From Bradyrhizobium sp. NFR13 (lineage in GTDB: Bacteria > Pseudomonadota > Alphaproteobacteria > Rhizobiales > Xanthobacteraceae), in the NCBI RefSeq assembly GCF_900114605.1, contig NZ_FOTP01000008.1:62001-126000 (forward strand): DNA of 64,000 bases, read 5' to 3'. Both the position numbers and the translations under genes were made by a program. Of the stretch, positions 1 through 7,930 are shown piece after piece. The notes below the pieces were generated by a model. That model was not told the origin of the DNA, made no database searches, and was given only the letters and a program-made list of their open reading frames with translations. Positions within the stretch are counted from its first letter, which is position 1; each line of letters opens with the position of its first letter.

Positions 1-1
1 G

Positions 2-133
2 AATCTCTATAGCGCGCTGGCCGTCGCCGATCGCGTCTACATTATGGAAACCGGGCAGATCGTGCATCACGGCACGTCGCAGGAAATGAACCAGCAGACG
101 GACGTATTGTTCAAGCGGCTCGGCGTGCATTGA
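2..133 (+). CDS. ABC transporter ATP-binding protein, C-terminal fragment
   Basis: The last 43 codons of a gene that begins before the window. The residues ADRVYIMETGQIVHHGT are the usual stretch after the H-loop of the branched-chain amino acid (LivF-type) ATPases, where an aromatic residue and METG/IVxxG precede the C-terminus. It would energise uptake of an amino acid or amide-like solute at the inner membrane. It ends only 7 bases before the next start, so it probably shares an operon with the amidase genes that follow, which suggests that the imported solute is their substrate or a relative. The family call is fairly safe; the LivF subgroup is inferred from the tail only. Confidence 0.75.
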   Translation, partial: NLYSALAVADRVYIMETGQIVHHGTSQEMNQQTDVLFKRLGVH

Positions 134-140
134 GGTGACC

Positions 141-335
141 ATGAGCGAAGACCTGTTGCGCCAAGTCGCTGCCGAATTGAACAAGGCGCCCGGCGCCGCT
201 GAACGCGCACCGTGCATGACGGGGCTGGTTGCGGAAAATAACACGCGCGTCGCGACTGCGGCTGTTCAAGACATGGTGTTCGATTCGACGCCCTACGCCT
301 ATCAGGCGTGGCTCGCTGACATGGACAAGCGCTGA
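141..335 (+). CDS. small protein coupled to the downstream amidase
   Basis: A 64-residue protein with no signal peptide or membrane segment. I start it at ATG 141, preceded by GAGGTGA at 132-138; a GTG at 135 is also in frame. Its stop overlaps the amidase start by one base (TGATG), a layout that usually means translational coupling. The sequence is helical and Ala-rich in its first half, with a GLVAENNTRVATAA segment and a C-terminal aromatic stretch. Small GatC-like partners of amidase-signature enzymes (GatC itself, AtzG of the AtzE amidase) have this size and position, so a partner-subunit role is plausible, but I cannot assign it to a named family by eye. Confidence 0.6.
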   Translation: MSEDLLRQVAAELNKAPGAAERAPCMTGLVAENNTRVATAAVQDMVFDSTPYAYQAWLADMDKR

Positions 336-1720
336 TGCAGAGCGCGATCGCTACTCTTGATCTCTGCGCCCTCGCGGATGCCATCGCCAAGGGCGACGTC
401 ACGTCCGTAAAAGCGACGACAGTGGCGCTCGAGCGGCTCGATCTGATCGGCCGCAAACTGAATGCCGTAGTACGGCTTGACGACGAACGGGCGCTGGACG
501 CGGCCGAAGCCGCCGACAAGTTGCGCGCATCGGGGGCGGCATTACCGATGCTGCATGGTGTGCCCCTTGCGCACAAGGACCTCTTCTATCGCGCCGGTGA
601 TCTATCCGGTGGCGGCTCTAAAATCAGAGCGGACTTCCGCGCCGATGTCACAGCTACGGTGATCGCCCGGCTCGACGTCGCCGGCGCGCTCGATCTCGGC
701 CGTCTGCAGCTGGCTGAATTCGCCATGAGCCCGACGGGCTATAACGAGTCTTTGGGGCATGCGCGCAACCCATGGAATCCGGCGCATGTGCCGGGCGGCT
801 CGTCCTCCGGCTCCGGTGTCGCCGTGGCTGCACGTCTTGTAGCCGGTTCGCTCGGGACGGACACCGGCGGTTCACTACGCCATCCCGGCGCGATGTGCGG
901 TCTGATCGGGTTGAAACCGACCTGGGGACTGGTTCCGACCGATGGTGTGATGCCGCTATCTGCCTCACTGGATTGCACGGGACCTCTGGCCCGTACCGCG
1001 CGGGATGCCGCGCGACTGCTGTCGGTGATCTCCGCGCGAGACTATGAAGCTGCGCTCGATACGGGTGTGGCCAGGATGCGCATCGCAATTCCCGGTGGGT
1101 ACTACCGCGAACTTCTGCATCCAAATTTGGCGGCAGTGCTGGACGAAGCCGTGAGGGTGCTCCGGTCGCTCGGCGTCACCATCCTCGAGACCTCGCCGCC
1201 GGATATGACCTTGATCAACGCGCTGATGCAGATCGTCATGAGCGTCGAGGCCGCGACGATCCATCGCCGTTGGCTGATCGAGCGACCGCAGGACTATGCC
1301 GAGCAGGTGCGCTCGCGCATCGAGCCCGGCCTGCTCTATCCGGCGACACGTTATGTGGAAGCGCTGTCGCTGCGTGCGCAGATCACCCAGCAATGGATCG
1401 CGTCCTGTATCGGATCCGCCGATCTCGCGCTGCTGCCGGCGATCTCGATTCCGGTGCCAACCATCGCGGCAACCACCGAAGGCGATCCTGCCGACGTCGC
1501 TGCCGTGATCGGCCAACTCACACATTGCACCCGCGGCATCAATTATCTCGGTCTACCGGGAGCCTCAGTGCCGTGCGGCTTCGATGCGGCAGGTCTGCCC
1601 ATCGCGTTCCAACTGGTCGGCCGCCCCTATGCGGAGACTGATATCCTGCGCGTCGCTCACGCCTATCAGGGCGCGACCGATTGGCATCAGCGCATCCCCG
1701 CTGGTGCCGAACTGAACTGA
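335..1720 (+). CDS. amidase-signature family hydrolase
   Basis: A 461-residue enzyme of the amidase signature family, which hydrolyses carboxamide bonds with a Ser-cisSer-Lys triad. Candidate residues are visible: Lys81 in HKD, cis-Ser156 at the start of the GGSSSGSG segment, and nucleophile Ser180 in DTGGSLRHP, 24 residues later as in the family. Length is normal. It overlaps the 64-residue gene upstream and is followed after 13 bases by an ACMSD-type amidohydrolase. The substrate is unknown. Relatives include GatA, AtzE, allophanate hydrolase and aryl-acylamidases; the absence of gatB and the catabolic neighbours argue against a tRNA amidotransferase. Confidence 0.9.
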   Translation: MQSAIATLDLCALADAIAKGDVTSVKATTVALERLDLIGRKLNAVVRLDDERALDAAEAADKLRASGAALPMLHGVPLAHKDLFYRAGDLSGGGSKIRADFRADVTATVIARLDVAGALDLGRLQLAEFAMSPTGYNESLGHARNPWNPAHVPGGSSSGSGVAVAARLVAGSLGTDTGGSLRHPGAMCGLIGLKPTWGLVPTDGVMPLSASLDCTGPLARTARDAARLLSVISARDYEAALDTGVARMRIAIPGGYYRELLHPNLAAVLDEAVRVLRSLGVTILETSPPDMTLINALMQIVMSVEAATIHRRWLIERPQDYAEQVRSRIEPGLLYPATRYVEALSLRAQITQQWIASCIGSADLALLPAISIPVPTIAATTEGDPADVAAVIGQLTHCTRGINYLGLPGASVPCGFDAAGLPIAFQLVGRPYAETDILRVAHAYQGATDWHQRIPAGAELN

Positions 1721-1733
1721 GAAGAGATTTCGA

Positions 1734-2723
1734 ATGCCCATCATCGACATGCACACCCATGCTCTCAGCAAGCGCGTCGAGCCGCTGGTGGCTGGACATT
1801 ATGATCCGATGGACAACCCCTATCGGCGCGACATGTCGCCGGCGAGCCGTGAAACTGATGCGGAACAGGGCAAGCTGCTCCCGGGCCTGATGATCGACAT
1901 CGCCAAGCGCCGCGAGATGATGGCGAAGATGGGCGTCGACTTTCAGGTGATCGCGCCGGCCCCGGCGCAACAGAACTACTGGGCCGACGAAGATTTGCAA
2001 CGTGCGCTCTCGCGCGTGCAGAACGAAGACATTGCCGCGCTCGTGGCGCAGGATCCTGCGCATTTCGCAGGGATGGGCACGCTGCCGATGCGGTTTCCCG
2101 CGCGCGCGGTGGAGGAGGCGGTTCATGCGGTCGAGCAACTCGGCTTGCGCGGCTTCCAGATCGATACCCGCGTCGAAAACCTCGAACTATCTCACGCCTC
2201 GTTCGATCCGCTCTATGCACGGCTTGCCAAGCTACAGGTGCCGCTGTTCGTGCATCCCCTGGGTTTCTCCCATGGCCAGCGGCTCGGCGATTTCTTCATG
2301 GTTAATAGCGTCGGCCAGCCCATCGAGGAAACCATTGCGATCTCCCACTTCATCATGGGCGGCATTCTCGACCGGCATCCGGGTCTTGACGTGGTTATCG
2401 CTCATGGCGGTGGTTTCTACCCATTCTACGCAGCCCGACTGGATCACGCCTGGAAGGTGCGTCCGGAAGTACGCCGGCTCACGGCAGATGCGCCTTCGAC
2501 CTATCTTAAGCGGCTCTGGTTTGACACCTGCGTGTTCTCTGCGGAGCTGATCGACAATCTCGTCAAGACGGTGGGGGCCGATCGCGTCATGATGGGCTCG
2601 GACTACCCGTTCGACATGGGGGACCCCGACCCGGTGGGGCTGGTCAACAAGGCCAAGCTATCGGACACTGATCGTCAGAAAGTCCTGTTCGGCAATGCGA
2701 GCCGGCTGTTCAAGATCGGATAA
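1734..2723 (+). CDS. ACMSD-type amidohydrolase (metal-dependent hydrolase or decarboxylase)
   Basis: A 329-residue TIM-barrel protein of the amidohydrolase_2 family, which includes 2-amino-3-carboxymuconate-6-semialdehyde decarboxylase, gamma-resorcylate decarboxylase and isoorotate decarboxylase. Putative metal ligands are His7 and His9 (DMHTH), His174 (FVHPLG), His224 (IAHGGG) and Asp290 (MGSDYPFD). ATG 1734 follows a purine-rich AGAAGAGA stretch. Members usually decarboxylate aromatic or muconic acids without redox change, so with the amidase it could act on an aromatic carboxylate released from an amide. Family is certain; decarboxylase rather than hydrolase activity is inferred. Confidence 0.9.
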   Translation: MPIIDMHTHALSKRVEPLVAGHYDPMDNPYRRDMSPASRETDAEQGKLLPGLMIDIAKRREMMAKMGVDFQVIAPAPAQQNYWADEDLQRALSRVQNEDIAALVAQDPAHFAGMGTLPMRFPARAVEEAVHAVEQLGLRGFQIDTRVENLELSHASFDPLYARLAKLQVPLFVHPLGFSHGQRLGDFFMVNSVGQPIEETIAISHFIMGGILDRHPGLDVVIAHGGGFYPFYAARLDHAWKVRPEVRRLTADAPSTYLKRLWFDTCVFSAELIDNLVKTVGADRVMMGSDYPFDMGDPDPVGLVNKAKLSDTDRQKVLFGNASRLFKIG

Positions 2724-2771
2724 GCTCCTGCCTCGTTGCGGCAAGGTGCGGCACAAGAGGCAAAACCTGCG

Positions 2772-3410
2772 ATGACGATCCACTTTGATTTCGCCAAGCT
2801 TAGCGCACCGGAGCGCTACAAGTTGCTTTGTGGTCTCGTTGTCCCGCGTCCGATTGCGTTAATTACCACCATCTCAGATGCCGGCGTCGTCAATGCAGCG
2901 CCGTTCTCGTTCTTCAATGTGTTCTCCGAGAAGCCGCCGCTGGTGGTGGTCGGCCTGCAGGCCAGGCCCGATCTGTCGGTCAAGGACACGACCCGCAATG
3001 TGCGCGCCAATGGGTTGTTTGTTATCAACATGGTGGATGAGGCCCTCGCTAACGATATGGTCGATTGTTCGATCAGCTTTCCATCCGATATCGGCGAACT
3101 GGATGCCCTGCAGCTTCCAATGACGGCTGGCATCAATGTGCCGGTACCGCACTTGGCGAAGGCGCCTGCGGCACTGGAATGCCGAAAAGTGACAATGATG
3201 AACTTTGGCGCAGAACGCGACCTGCTGGTCGGAGAGGTCCTGGGCATTCAGGTTCGTGATGGTGTTGTCGACCCCGTCACCTTACGTACGGACTATGATC
3301 ACTATCTTCCGGTCGCACGCATCGCGGGAACCATGTATGCACGGATGCAAGATCGGTTCGAGATCAAACCCGACAGTTTCGACACCTGGCAACTCCGCGG
3401 CTCCCGTTGA
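2772..3410 (+). CDS. flavin reductase-like domain protein (FMN-binding split barrel)
   Basis: A 212-residue protein of the flavin reductase-like family. Typical features are VVPRPIALITT near the start, the NAAPFSFFNVFSEKPP segment that contacts flavin, and a C-terminal arm. Members either reduce FMN/FAD for two-component monooxygenases or bind flavin for other chemistry. ATG 2772 is preferred over the TTG at 2736 because homology begins at FDF and AGAGG lies at 2756-2760. No monooxygenase gene is visible beside it, so a partner would have to be elsewhere or before position 1. Probably the last gene of the catabolic operon. Confidence 0.85.
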   Translation: MTIHFDFAKLSAPERYKLLCGLVVPRPIALITTISDAGVVNAAPFSFFNVFSEKPPLVVVGLQARPDLSVKDTTRNVRANGLFVINMVDEALANDMVDCSISFPSDIGELDALQLPMTAGINVPVPHLAKAPAALECRKVTMMNFGAERDLLVGEVLGIQVRDGVVDPVTLRTDYDHYLPVARIAGTMYARMQDRFEIKPDSFDTWQLRGSR

Positions 3411-3526
3411 GGGAATTTTTTGTCCGGGAGTGCGTCGGAATGCCGGTGGTAGTTCTCTGCGTGTTCGATTAACCGTCAGAGGTGAGAAATCGCCGCTCCC
3501 GCGGTTGCATAGGATATGACTGCTGG

Positions 3527-3877
3527 ATGTACCGGAAAACCCTCATTGCTATTGCATGGACTATACTTGCGCTGATTGCTTTTGCGACTCTGTCACCGAT
3601 CGGGCTGCGACCGCATTTTGGCGGTGTCAGTCTTGAGCGCTTCGGCGCATTCGCACTCGTGGGCCTTTTGTTCGGTCTCGCTTATCCCCGCCATCTCTGG
3701 CTTGTCCTGACGCTCGTTGGTGGGGCGGCAGTTGGGCTTGAGGTGCTGCAACATCTGACGCCGGACCGGCACGGCGAGGTGCGGGATGCGCTGATCAAGC
3801 TTGCAGGCGGCGTCACCGGCATCGGGATGTCGCTCGCGCTCCATCAGACTCTAAAAAGATTTATCACCTTAGGTTGA
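3527..3877 (+). CDS. VanZ-like small membrane protein
   Basis: A 116-residue protein with about four hydrophobic segments. The first helix followed by FATLSPIGLRP, and EVLQHLTPDRHGEVRDALIKLAGG before the last helix, match the VanZ-like pattern (a short polar loop with Asp-Arg between helices). VanZ confers low-level teicoplanin resistance in enterococci, but most proteobacterial VanZ-like proteins have no known role. It stands alone, 116 bases after the flavin reductase gene. Start ATG 3527 is chosen because it begins directly with the basic residues before helix one; an upstream in-frame start at 3482 would add an unlikely Arg-rich extension. Confidence 0.7.
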   Translation: MYRKTLIAIAWTILALIAFATLSPIGLRPHFGGVSLERFGAFALVGLLFGLAYPRHLWLVLTLVGGAAVGLEVLQHLTPDRHGEVRDALIKLAGGVTGIGMSLALHQTLKRFITLG

Positions 3878-4264
3878 GAGTTATCTGAACTATCTCGCTG
3901 AGGGTGCGTCAGCTCTTTTTGCGAATCGCGTTTGATAAGTTCCGGCCTGTGAAGGGATATCTTCGATGCTCTGCATCTCGCGGCATTAAAAATACTTGCG
4001 AGTACGGTAGCGCTCTACCCACGACCCCGCCTTGAGACTGCGAATCGCAGAAATCACGCATGCCTCCACGTGAAAGTACTTGGCATGTGTAAAAGGACAC
4101 CGATACAACTTGCGGGGAAGGTGTGTATCGCAGTGTCTACAATTTCAACGATCTAAGAAACGTTTCGGTCAGGTTGGTGTAGATGGCCGATGACTTTGGT
4201 GTGATGTCTCGAAGCGGACAATTCCGTTGCGTGGAGAGACGTCGATCTCAAAGGACAACGTATT
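3878..4264. other. intergenic region before the LysR gene
   Basis: 387 bases without a convincing gene. Open frames here are short and lack family-like composition. The base composition is less GC-rich than the flanks. Short dyads such as TGCGAATCGCA near 4038 could be regulator half-sites, but none is long enough to call. It presumably carries the promoter of the LysR gene. Confidence 0.5.
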
Positions 4265-5128
4265 ATGCATCGGCGGTACCAGCATTCGAGTATCCCAACC
4301 GAAATCATGCGATCGGTTGTTGGTATTTCCGAAGCCGGCAGCATCACCAAGGCCGCCAAGCTGCTCGGCCTGAGCCAGCCTGCCATTAGCTCGCAGATCA
4401 AGCGCATTGAGCATGCGGTCGGCGGCAGTATCTTCCAGAAGTCTGCCAATGGTTCATCGACAACAGAGCTCGGAAAGCTCGTTCTGATCCAGGCCAGGAA
4501 GATTCTGGAGGCGAATGACCAGCTGCTCTTGCTGCGTGGCGCTTCGCCCGAAGATCAAACTATTCGGCTTGGACTGGCCAACTTCTATTCGCAACGCGCA
4601 ATGGAAGGGATGAGCAAGGCGGCGATGAGCAATGTCTGCATCTATGCAGATAATTCGACTGAGATCGCAAAAAGCATGCTCGACGGCTACATCGATGTCG
4701 GCGTGTTCCTCAGTATCTCCGATATGCCCGTGGATGCGGCCGTCGATGTCGTCGCGCAACGCGACGATGAATTGACCTGGGTCCGATCCAGGGATTTCAC
4801 GTTAAGTCCTGGCGCACCCATTCCGTTGCTGACTTGGCCAGGGCAGATCGCGCATGACGTCATGATACAAGCGCTTGAGCGCAAGGGTATGATCTATCGT
4901 ATTGCATTCTCCAGCCCGGACTATCATGCACGGATCGAAGCTGCGAAGGCAGGCGTCGGTTTAACCCTGCTGCCAACGGCTCTGATCCCCGCGCCGCTCC
5001 TGGCGGCCAATGAATATTATCTTCCAAAGCTGGCGATACCCAAACTCTTGCTATGCGCGCGCGAGGGCATTCGCAAGAAACATAGTATTCTGATGGAGGA
5101 ACTGCGCGTTAAATTCTTCGGTATATAG
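4265..5128 (+). CDS. LysR-family transcriptional regulator
   Basis: A 287-residue regulator. Residues 15-75 form the LysR winged helix-turn-helix: SEAGSITKAAKLLGLSQPAISSQIKRIE is the recognition region, then TTELGKLVLIQARKIL the linker helix. The rest is the periplasmic-binding-like effector domain, with conserved EAAKAGVGLTLLP near the end. AAAGGA at 4248-4253 precedes ATG 4265. LysR proteins often control a divergent or adjacent catabolic operon in response to a pathway intermediate; here the amidase cluster upstream lies on the same strand, so a regulatory link is possible but not shown. The effector domain is somewhat short and divergent. Confidence 0.9.
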   Translation: MHRRYQHSSIPTEIMRSVVGISEAGSITKAAKLLGLSQPAISSQIKRIEHAVGGSIFQKSANGSSTTELGKLVLIQARKILEANDQLLLLRGASPEDQTIRLGLANFYSQRAMEGMSKAAMSNVCIYADNSTEIAKSMLDGYIDVGVFLSISDMPVDAAVDVVAQRDDELTWVRSRDFTLSPGAPIPLLTWPGQIAHDVMIQALERKGMIYRIAFSSPDYHARIEAAKAGVGLTLLPTALIPAPLLAANEYYLPKLAIPKLLLCAREGIRKKHSILMEELRVKFFGI

Positions 5129-5279
5129 TTGTCATCGGCGCCGTATCAAAGAACATGATCTCCTCATCAAGTCCGATGCCGTCATCCAACGCTATCCAGG
5201 CATTGGAGATGATCGTTCCCAATAGGTGGTAACAGAAGTTGTATAGGTAGTTTTCACGCGCTTTTGCGAATCTCAGTGC

Positions 5280-5714
5280 ATGTTGAGATTCGGCACCAGC
5301 ATGAGAAAACTTCTGTCGTGTCGACGCGGTGCTTCCGCAGTCGAATTCGCGATGCTGCTTCCCGTCTTTCTGTCGATCGTTTTCGGCATCGTCGTCTTCG
5401 GGTCGTATTTTGCAGTCGTTCACGGTGTTCAGCAGCTTGCTGCCGAGGCAGCACGTTCCTCTGTCGCCGGGCTGACCGAGACCGAACGTGGCTCGATCGC
5501 ATCGACCTATGTCACGTCGAATGCCGCGACTTATCCGCTGATCAATGCGTCAAAGCTGAGCGTCAATGCGGCGACATCCTCGTCGAACGCAAACGTCTTC
5601 GTGGTCACGGTCAACTACGACGCGTCGACCATGTTCATCTATTCACTTCCTTTCGTGCCGATGCCTCCATCGCAAGTCGCGCGATCTGCCGCCATTCCCT
5701 ACGGAGGGTTTTGA
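5280..5714 (+). CDS. TadE-like pseudopilin family protein
   Basis: A 144-residue protein with the TadE signature: basic N-terminus, RRGASAVEFAMLLPVFLSIVFGIVVFG, where the Ala-Val-Glu-Phe segment heads a transmembrane helix, then a small extracytoplasmic domain. In Tad systems TadE is a minor pseudopilin processed by the TadV prepilin peptidase and helps assemble Flp pili. ATG 5280 is used; ATG 5301 is an alternative that gives a shorter cytoplasmic lead. It is three bases upstream of a TadG-like gene. No tadA, tadB, tadC, flp or cpaB is present in the window, so the pair is an orphan. Confidence 0.85.
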   Translation: MLRFGTSMRKLLSCRRGASAVEFAMLLPVFLSIVFGIVVFGSYFAVVHGVQQLAAEAARSSVAGLTETERGSIASTYVTSNAATYPLINASKLSVNAATSSSNANVFVVTVNYDASTMFIYSLPFVPMPPSQVARSAAIPYGGF

Positions 5715-5717
5715 GCG

Positions 5718-7385
5718 ATGGAACCGATGCGCGCACTTCTCAAGAGGTTTCGCACCGACCAGCGCGGAAATATTGCCATCATGTCTGCGGGCGGCATGAT
5801 CCTGGCCGTTTGTTGCGCTGCACTGGGTGTCGATATCGGGACCATTGCCGCCGATCGTCGCAAGACGCAGGCTGCCACGGATCTCGCCGCGATCGTTGCG
5901 GCCAGCAACTTAAGCAATGCGACGAACGCCGCGCGGGCGGCGGTCACCAGCAATAACTATCCGGCCAGTTCCCTCGTCGGTGTAGAACTCGGAACTTACA
6001 CAGCCAATTCGGCCGTTGTTGCGCAAAGCCGCTTTGTCACGCCAGCGACTGGAACAGCCAATGCGGCGCGGGTCAGTCTTCAAACAGCGACGCCGCTCTA
6101 CTTCAGCCACTTCTTTACCGGCAGTAACAATTTCACCATCAAGACGACAGCGACCGCAACAACGACGGCCATCGCGTCGTTCTCGATCGGTTCGCGATTG
6201 GCGTCGTTGAATGGTGGCTTGTTGAATAGCGTTCTGGGATCAATGCTGGGCACGACCCTGTCGCTGTCGGTCATGGACTACAATGCGCTTCTTGGCGCGC
6301 GTATCGATGCTTTCTCCTTCCTCTCGGCGCTGGCGACGCGCGTCGGCCTGACCGGTGTGACATATGACACGCTGCTGAAATCGAACATCAAGATCGGAGA
6401 CATTCTATCCGCAGCGTTGAGTGCGCAGCAGGCCGCCAATGGCAGCGGGACGGCGACCACCGCGCTCTCGACGATATCGCAGGCGTCAGCGTCTGTGACG
6501 ACCAAGATTGCGCCTGGTACGCTGATTGATGCGGGCCCTTACGCAAACCTGATCGTCGGCGTCAAGCCGAAAGACGGTGTGAGCATCTCGCTCTACGACT
6601 TGCTGCAGGCAACGGCTGGAGTCGCTAACGGTACCAACCAGATCGCCGCATCGGTCAATTTGGGGCTACCGGGCATTGCCAGCGCATCACTTACAGCGAC
6701 CATTGGCGCACGGCCACAGGGATCCGGCTGGATCGCCGTGGGTACGCAAGGCGTCAGTGTCCATACAGCCCAGACACGGGTGCTGCTGTCCATCCAGTTG
6801 ATCGGAAGTGGTTCGGCGCCTTTGGTCAATCTGCCGGTTTATGTGGAGGTCGCGTCGGGCACAGCGACGCTGAACAAGGTCAGTTGCGGCTATCCCAACG
6901 TCAACACATCGAGCGTCACGCTTGGCGTCACACCCGGCATTGTTGATGCATGGATAGGTAATGTCACTGCAGCTGATCTCAACAATGTTACGACAAAACC
7001 GAACCCGGGGCCGGCACCGCTTGTGAATCTCCTGGGAGTTCCAATTGTGACCGGAAAGGCCCATGCGGGCATGGGCAACACCACGCCGGTCAGCGTCAAT
7101 TTCAGCTATTCGGATATCACGTCGCAGACGAAGAAGACCGTGAACACGACAAACTTCACGTCGTCCCTGACGGGTAGTCTGCTTGGCGACCTCAACATCA
7201 GTGTTCTTGGACTGGGTTTGGCGATCCCGGGTCTTGGTGGACTCGTCACTAGCATCATCAGCGGGGCAACCAGTTCAATCGATCAATTGCTGGCGGCAAC
7301 GTTGGCAGGTCTCGGCGTCGGAATTGGACAGGCCGATGTGTGGGTATCCGGCATTCGCTGTGACGGCGCAGTGTTGGTGAACTGA
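5718..7385 (+). CDS. TadG-like pilus assembly or secretion protein
   Basis: A 555-residue protein starting at ATG 5718 with GGAGGG at 5703-5708. The N-terminal FRTDQRGNIAIMSAGGMI plus hydrophobic segment and the following ALGVDIGTIAADRRKTQAATDLAA region are the TadG/TadE-like pilin N-terminal module, in which the juxtamembrane helix ends in a QxATDLAA-like motif. The remaining ~480 residues are rich in Ala, Ser, Thr, Gly and Val with repeats of ISxxLS/TAT type, a surface-protein composition; no von Willebrand domain with a DxSxS motif is visible, unlike long TadG proteins. The product is likely anchored by one helix and faces the periplasm or surface. Confidence 0.8.
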   Translation: MEPMRALLKRFRTDQRGNIAIMSAGGMILAVCCAALGVDIGTIAADRRKTQAATDLAAIVAASNLSNATNAARAAVTSNNYPASSLVGVELGTYTANSAVVAQSRFVTPATGTANAARVSLQTATPLYFSHFFTGSNNFTIKTTATATTTAIASFSIGSRLASLNGGLLNSVLGSMLGTTLSLSVMDYNALLGARIDAFSFLSALATRVGLTGVTYDTLLKSNIKIGDILSAALSAQQAANGSGTATTALSTISQASASVTTKIAPGTLIDAGPYANLIVGVKPKDGVSISLYDLLQATAGVANGTNQIAASVNLGLPGIASASLTATIGARPQGSGWIAVGTQGVSVHTAQTRVLLSIQLIGSGSAPLVNLPVYVEVASGTATLNKVSCGYPNVNTSSVTLGVTPGIVDAWIGNVTAADLNNVTTKPNPGPAPLVNLLGVPIVTGKAHAGMGNTTPVSVNFSYSDITSQTKKTVNTTNFTSSLTGSLLGDLNISVLGLGLAIPGLGGLVTSIISGATSSIDQLLAATLAGLGVGIGQADVWVSGIRCDGAVLVN

Positions 7386-7437
7386 AGCAGTAACGCGTGA
7401 ACTTCAATGCCACCTTTAACAGAAGAGGACTGATAAA

Positions 7438-7821
7438 ATGGGATACGAAGCCGCAATGAACCGCCCCAACGTTAATCGCAAGCGCTCGGTTGTCGTCTCG
7501 AAGAAGCGCACCAGCGTCAGCCTGGAAGACAGTTTCTGGGCCAGCCTGCAGGCGATCGTTCGCATGGAGAATACCACCATCGAACACTATATCGAGAAGA
7601 TCGAGCGCAAGCGCGAAACGCCAAATTTGTCGTCCAACCTGCGTATCGCTGTACTTGAGTATTTTCAGCAGATTGCTGCACGCAGCTTGACGGCTGGTAC
7701 CGCCGATCATCCGGCGGTGAGCAATACTGCCAAGCTGGATGCCAACCACAACCAGCTGGCTGAAAAGGTTGCGGCTTATTGGGGGCGTGTCGAATCGCAG
7801 AATCAGCAGCTGGCCGACTAG
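7438..7821 (+). CDS. ribbon-helix-helix domain protein
   Basis: A 127-residue protein. KKRTSVSLEDSFWASLQAIVRMENTTI followed by an ERKRETPNLSSNLRIAVLEYF segment is the pattern of the alphaproteobacterial RHH_4 family: a strand RTSVSLE for DNA contact, then two helices and a conserved NLSS-LR motif. The N-terminus is basic and the last 40 residues look like a flexible tail. AGAAGAGGA at 7422-7430 supports ATG 7438. These proteins are presumed DNA-binding, but few have known targets. It sits 52 bases after the TadG-like gene and may be co-transcribed with it. Confidence 0.8.
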   Translation: MGYEAAMNRPNVNRKRSVVVSKKRTSVSLEDSFWASLQAIVRMENTTIEHYIEKIERKRETPNLSSNLRIAVLEYFQQIAARSLTAGTADHPAVSNTAKLDANHNQLAEKVAAYWGRVESQNQQLAD

Positions 7822-7930
7822 GCCAGCTGCTCATCCCTTTATTTGATTTGAGGACACGACGCGCAGTGCCGCGCGATGTCGTATTGCTGACTATTTTAAG
7901 ACAACGGCCGTTTGGGCCACGGAGCGACAG

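Noticed and set aside
3421-3490. Possible tRNA-like text (GTTCGATTAACC) after the flavin reductase gene
   Set aside because: No acceptor stem, anticodon stem or CCA-compatible partner could be paired.
3909-4100. 63-codon minus-strand frame between the VanZ-like and LysR genes
   Set aside because: No ribosome site, no conserved features; likely chance.
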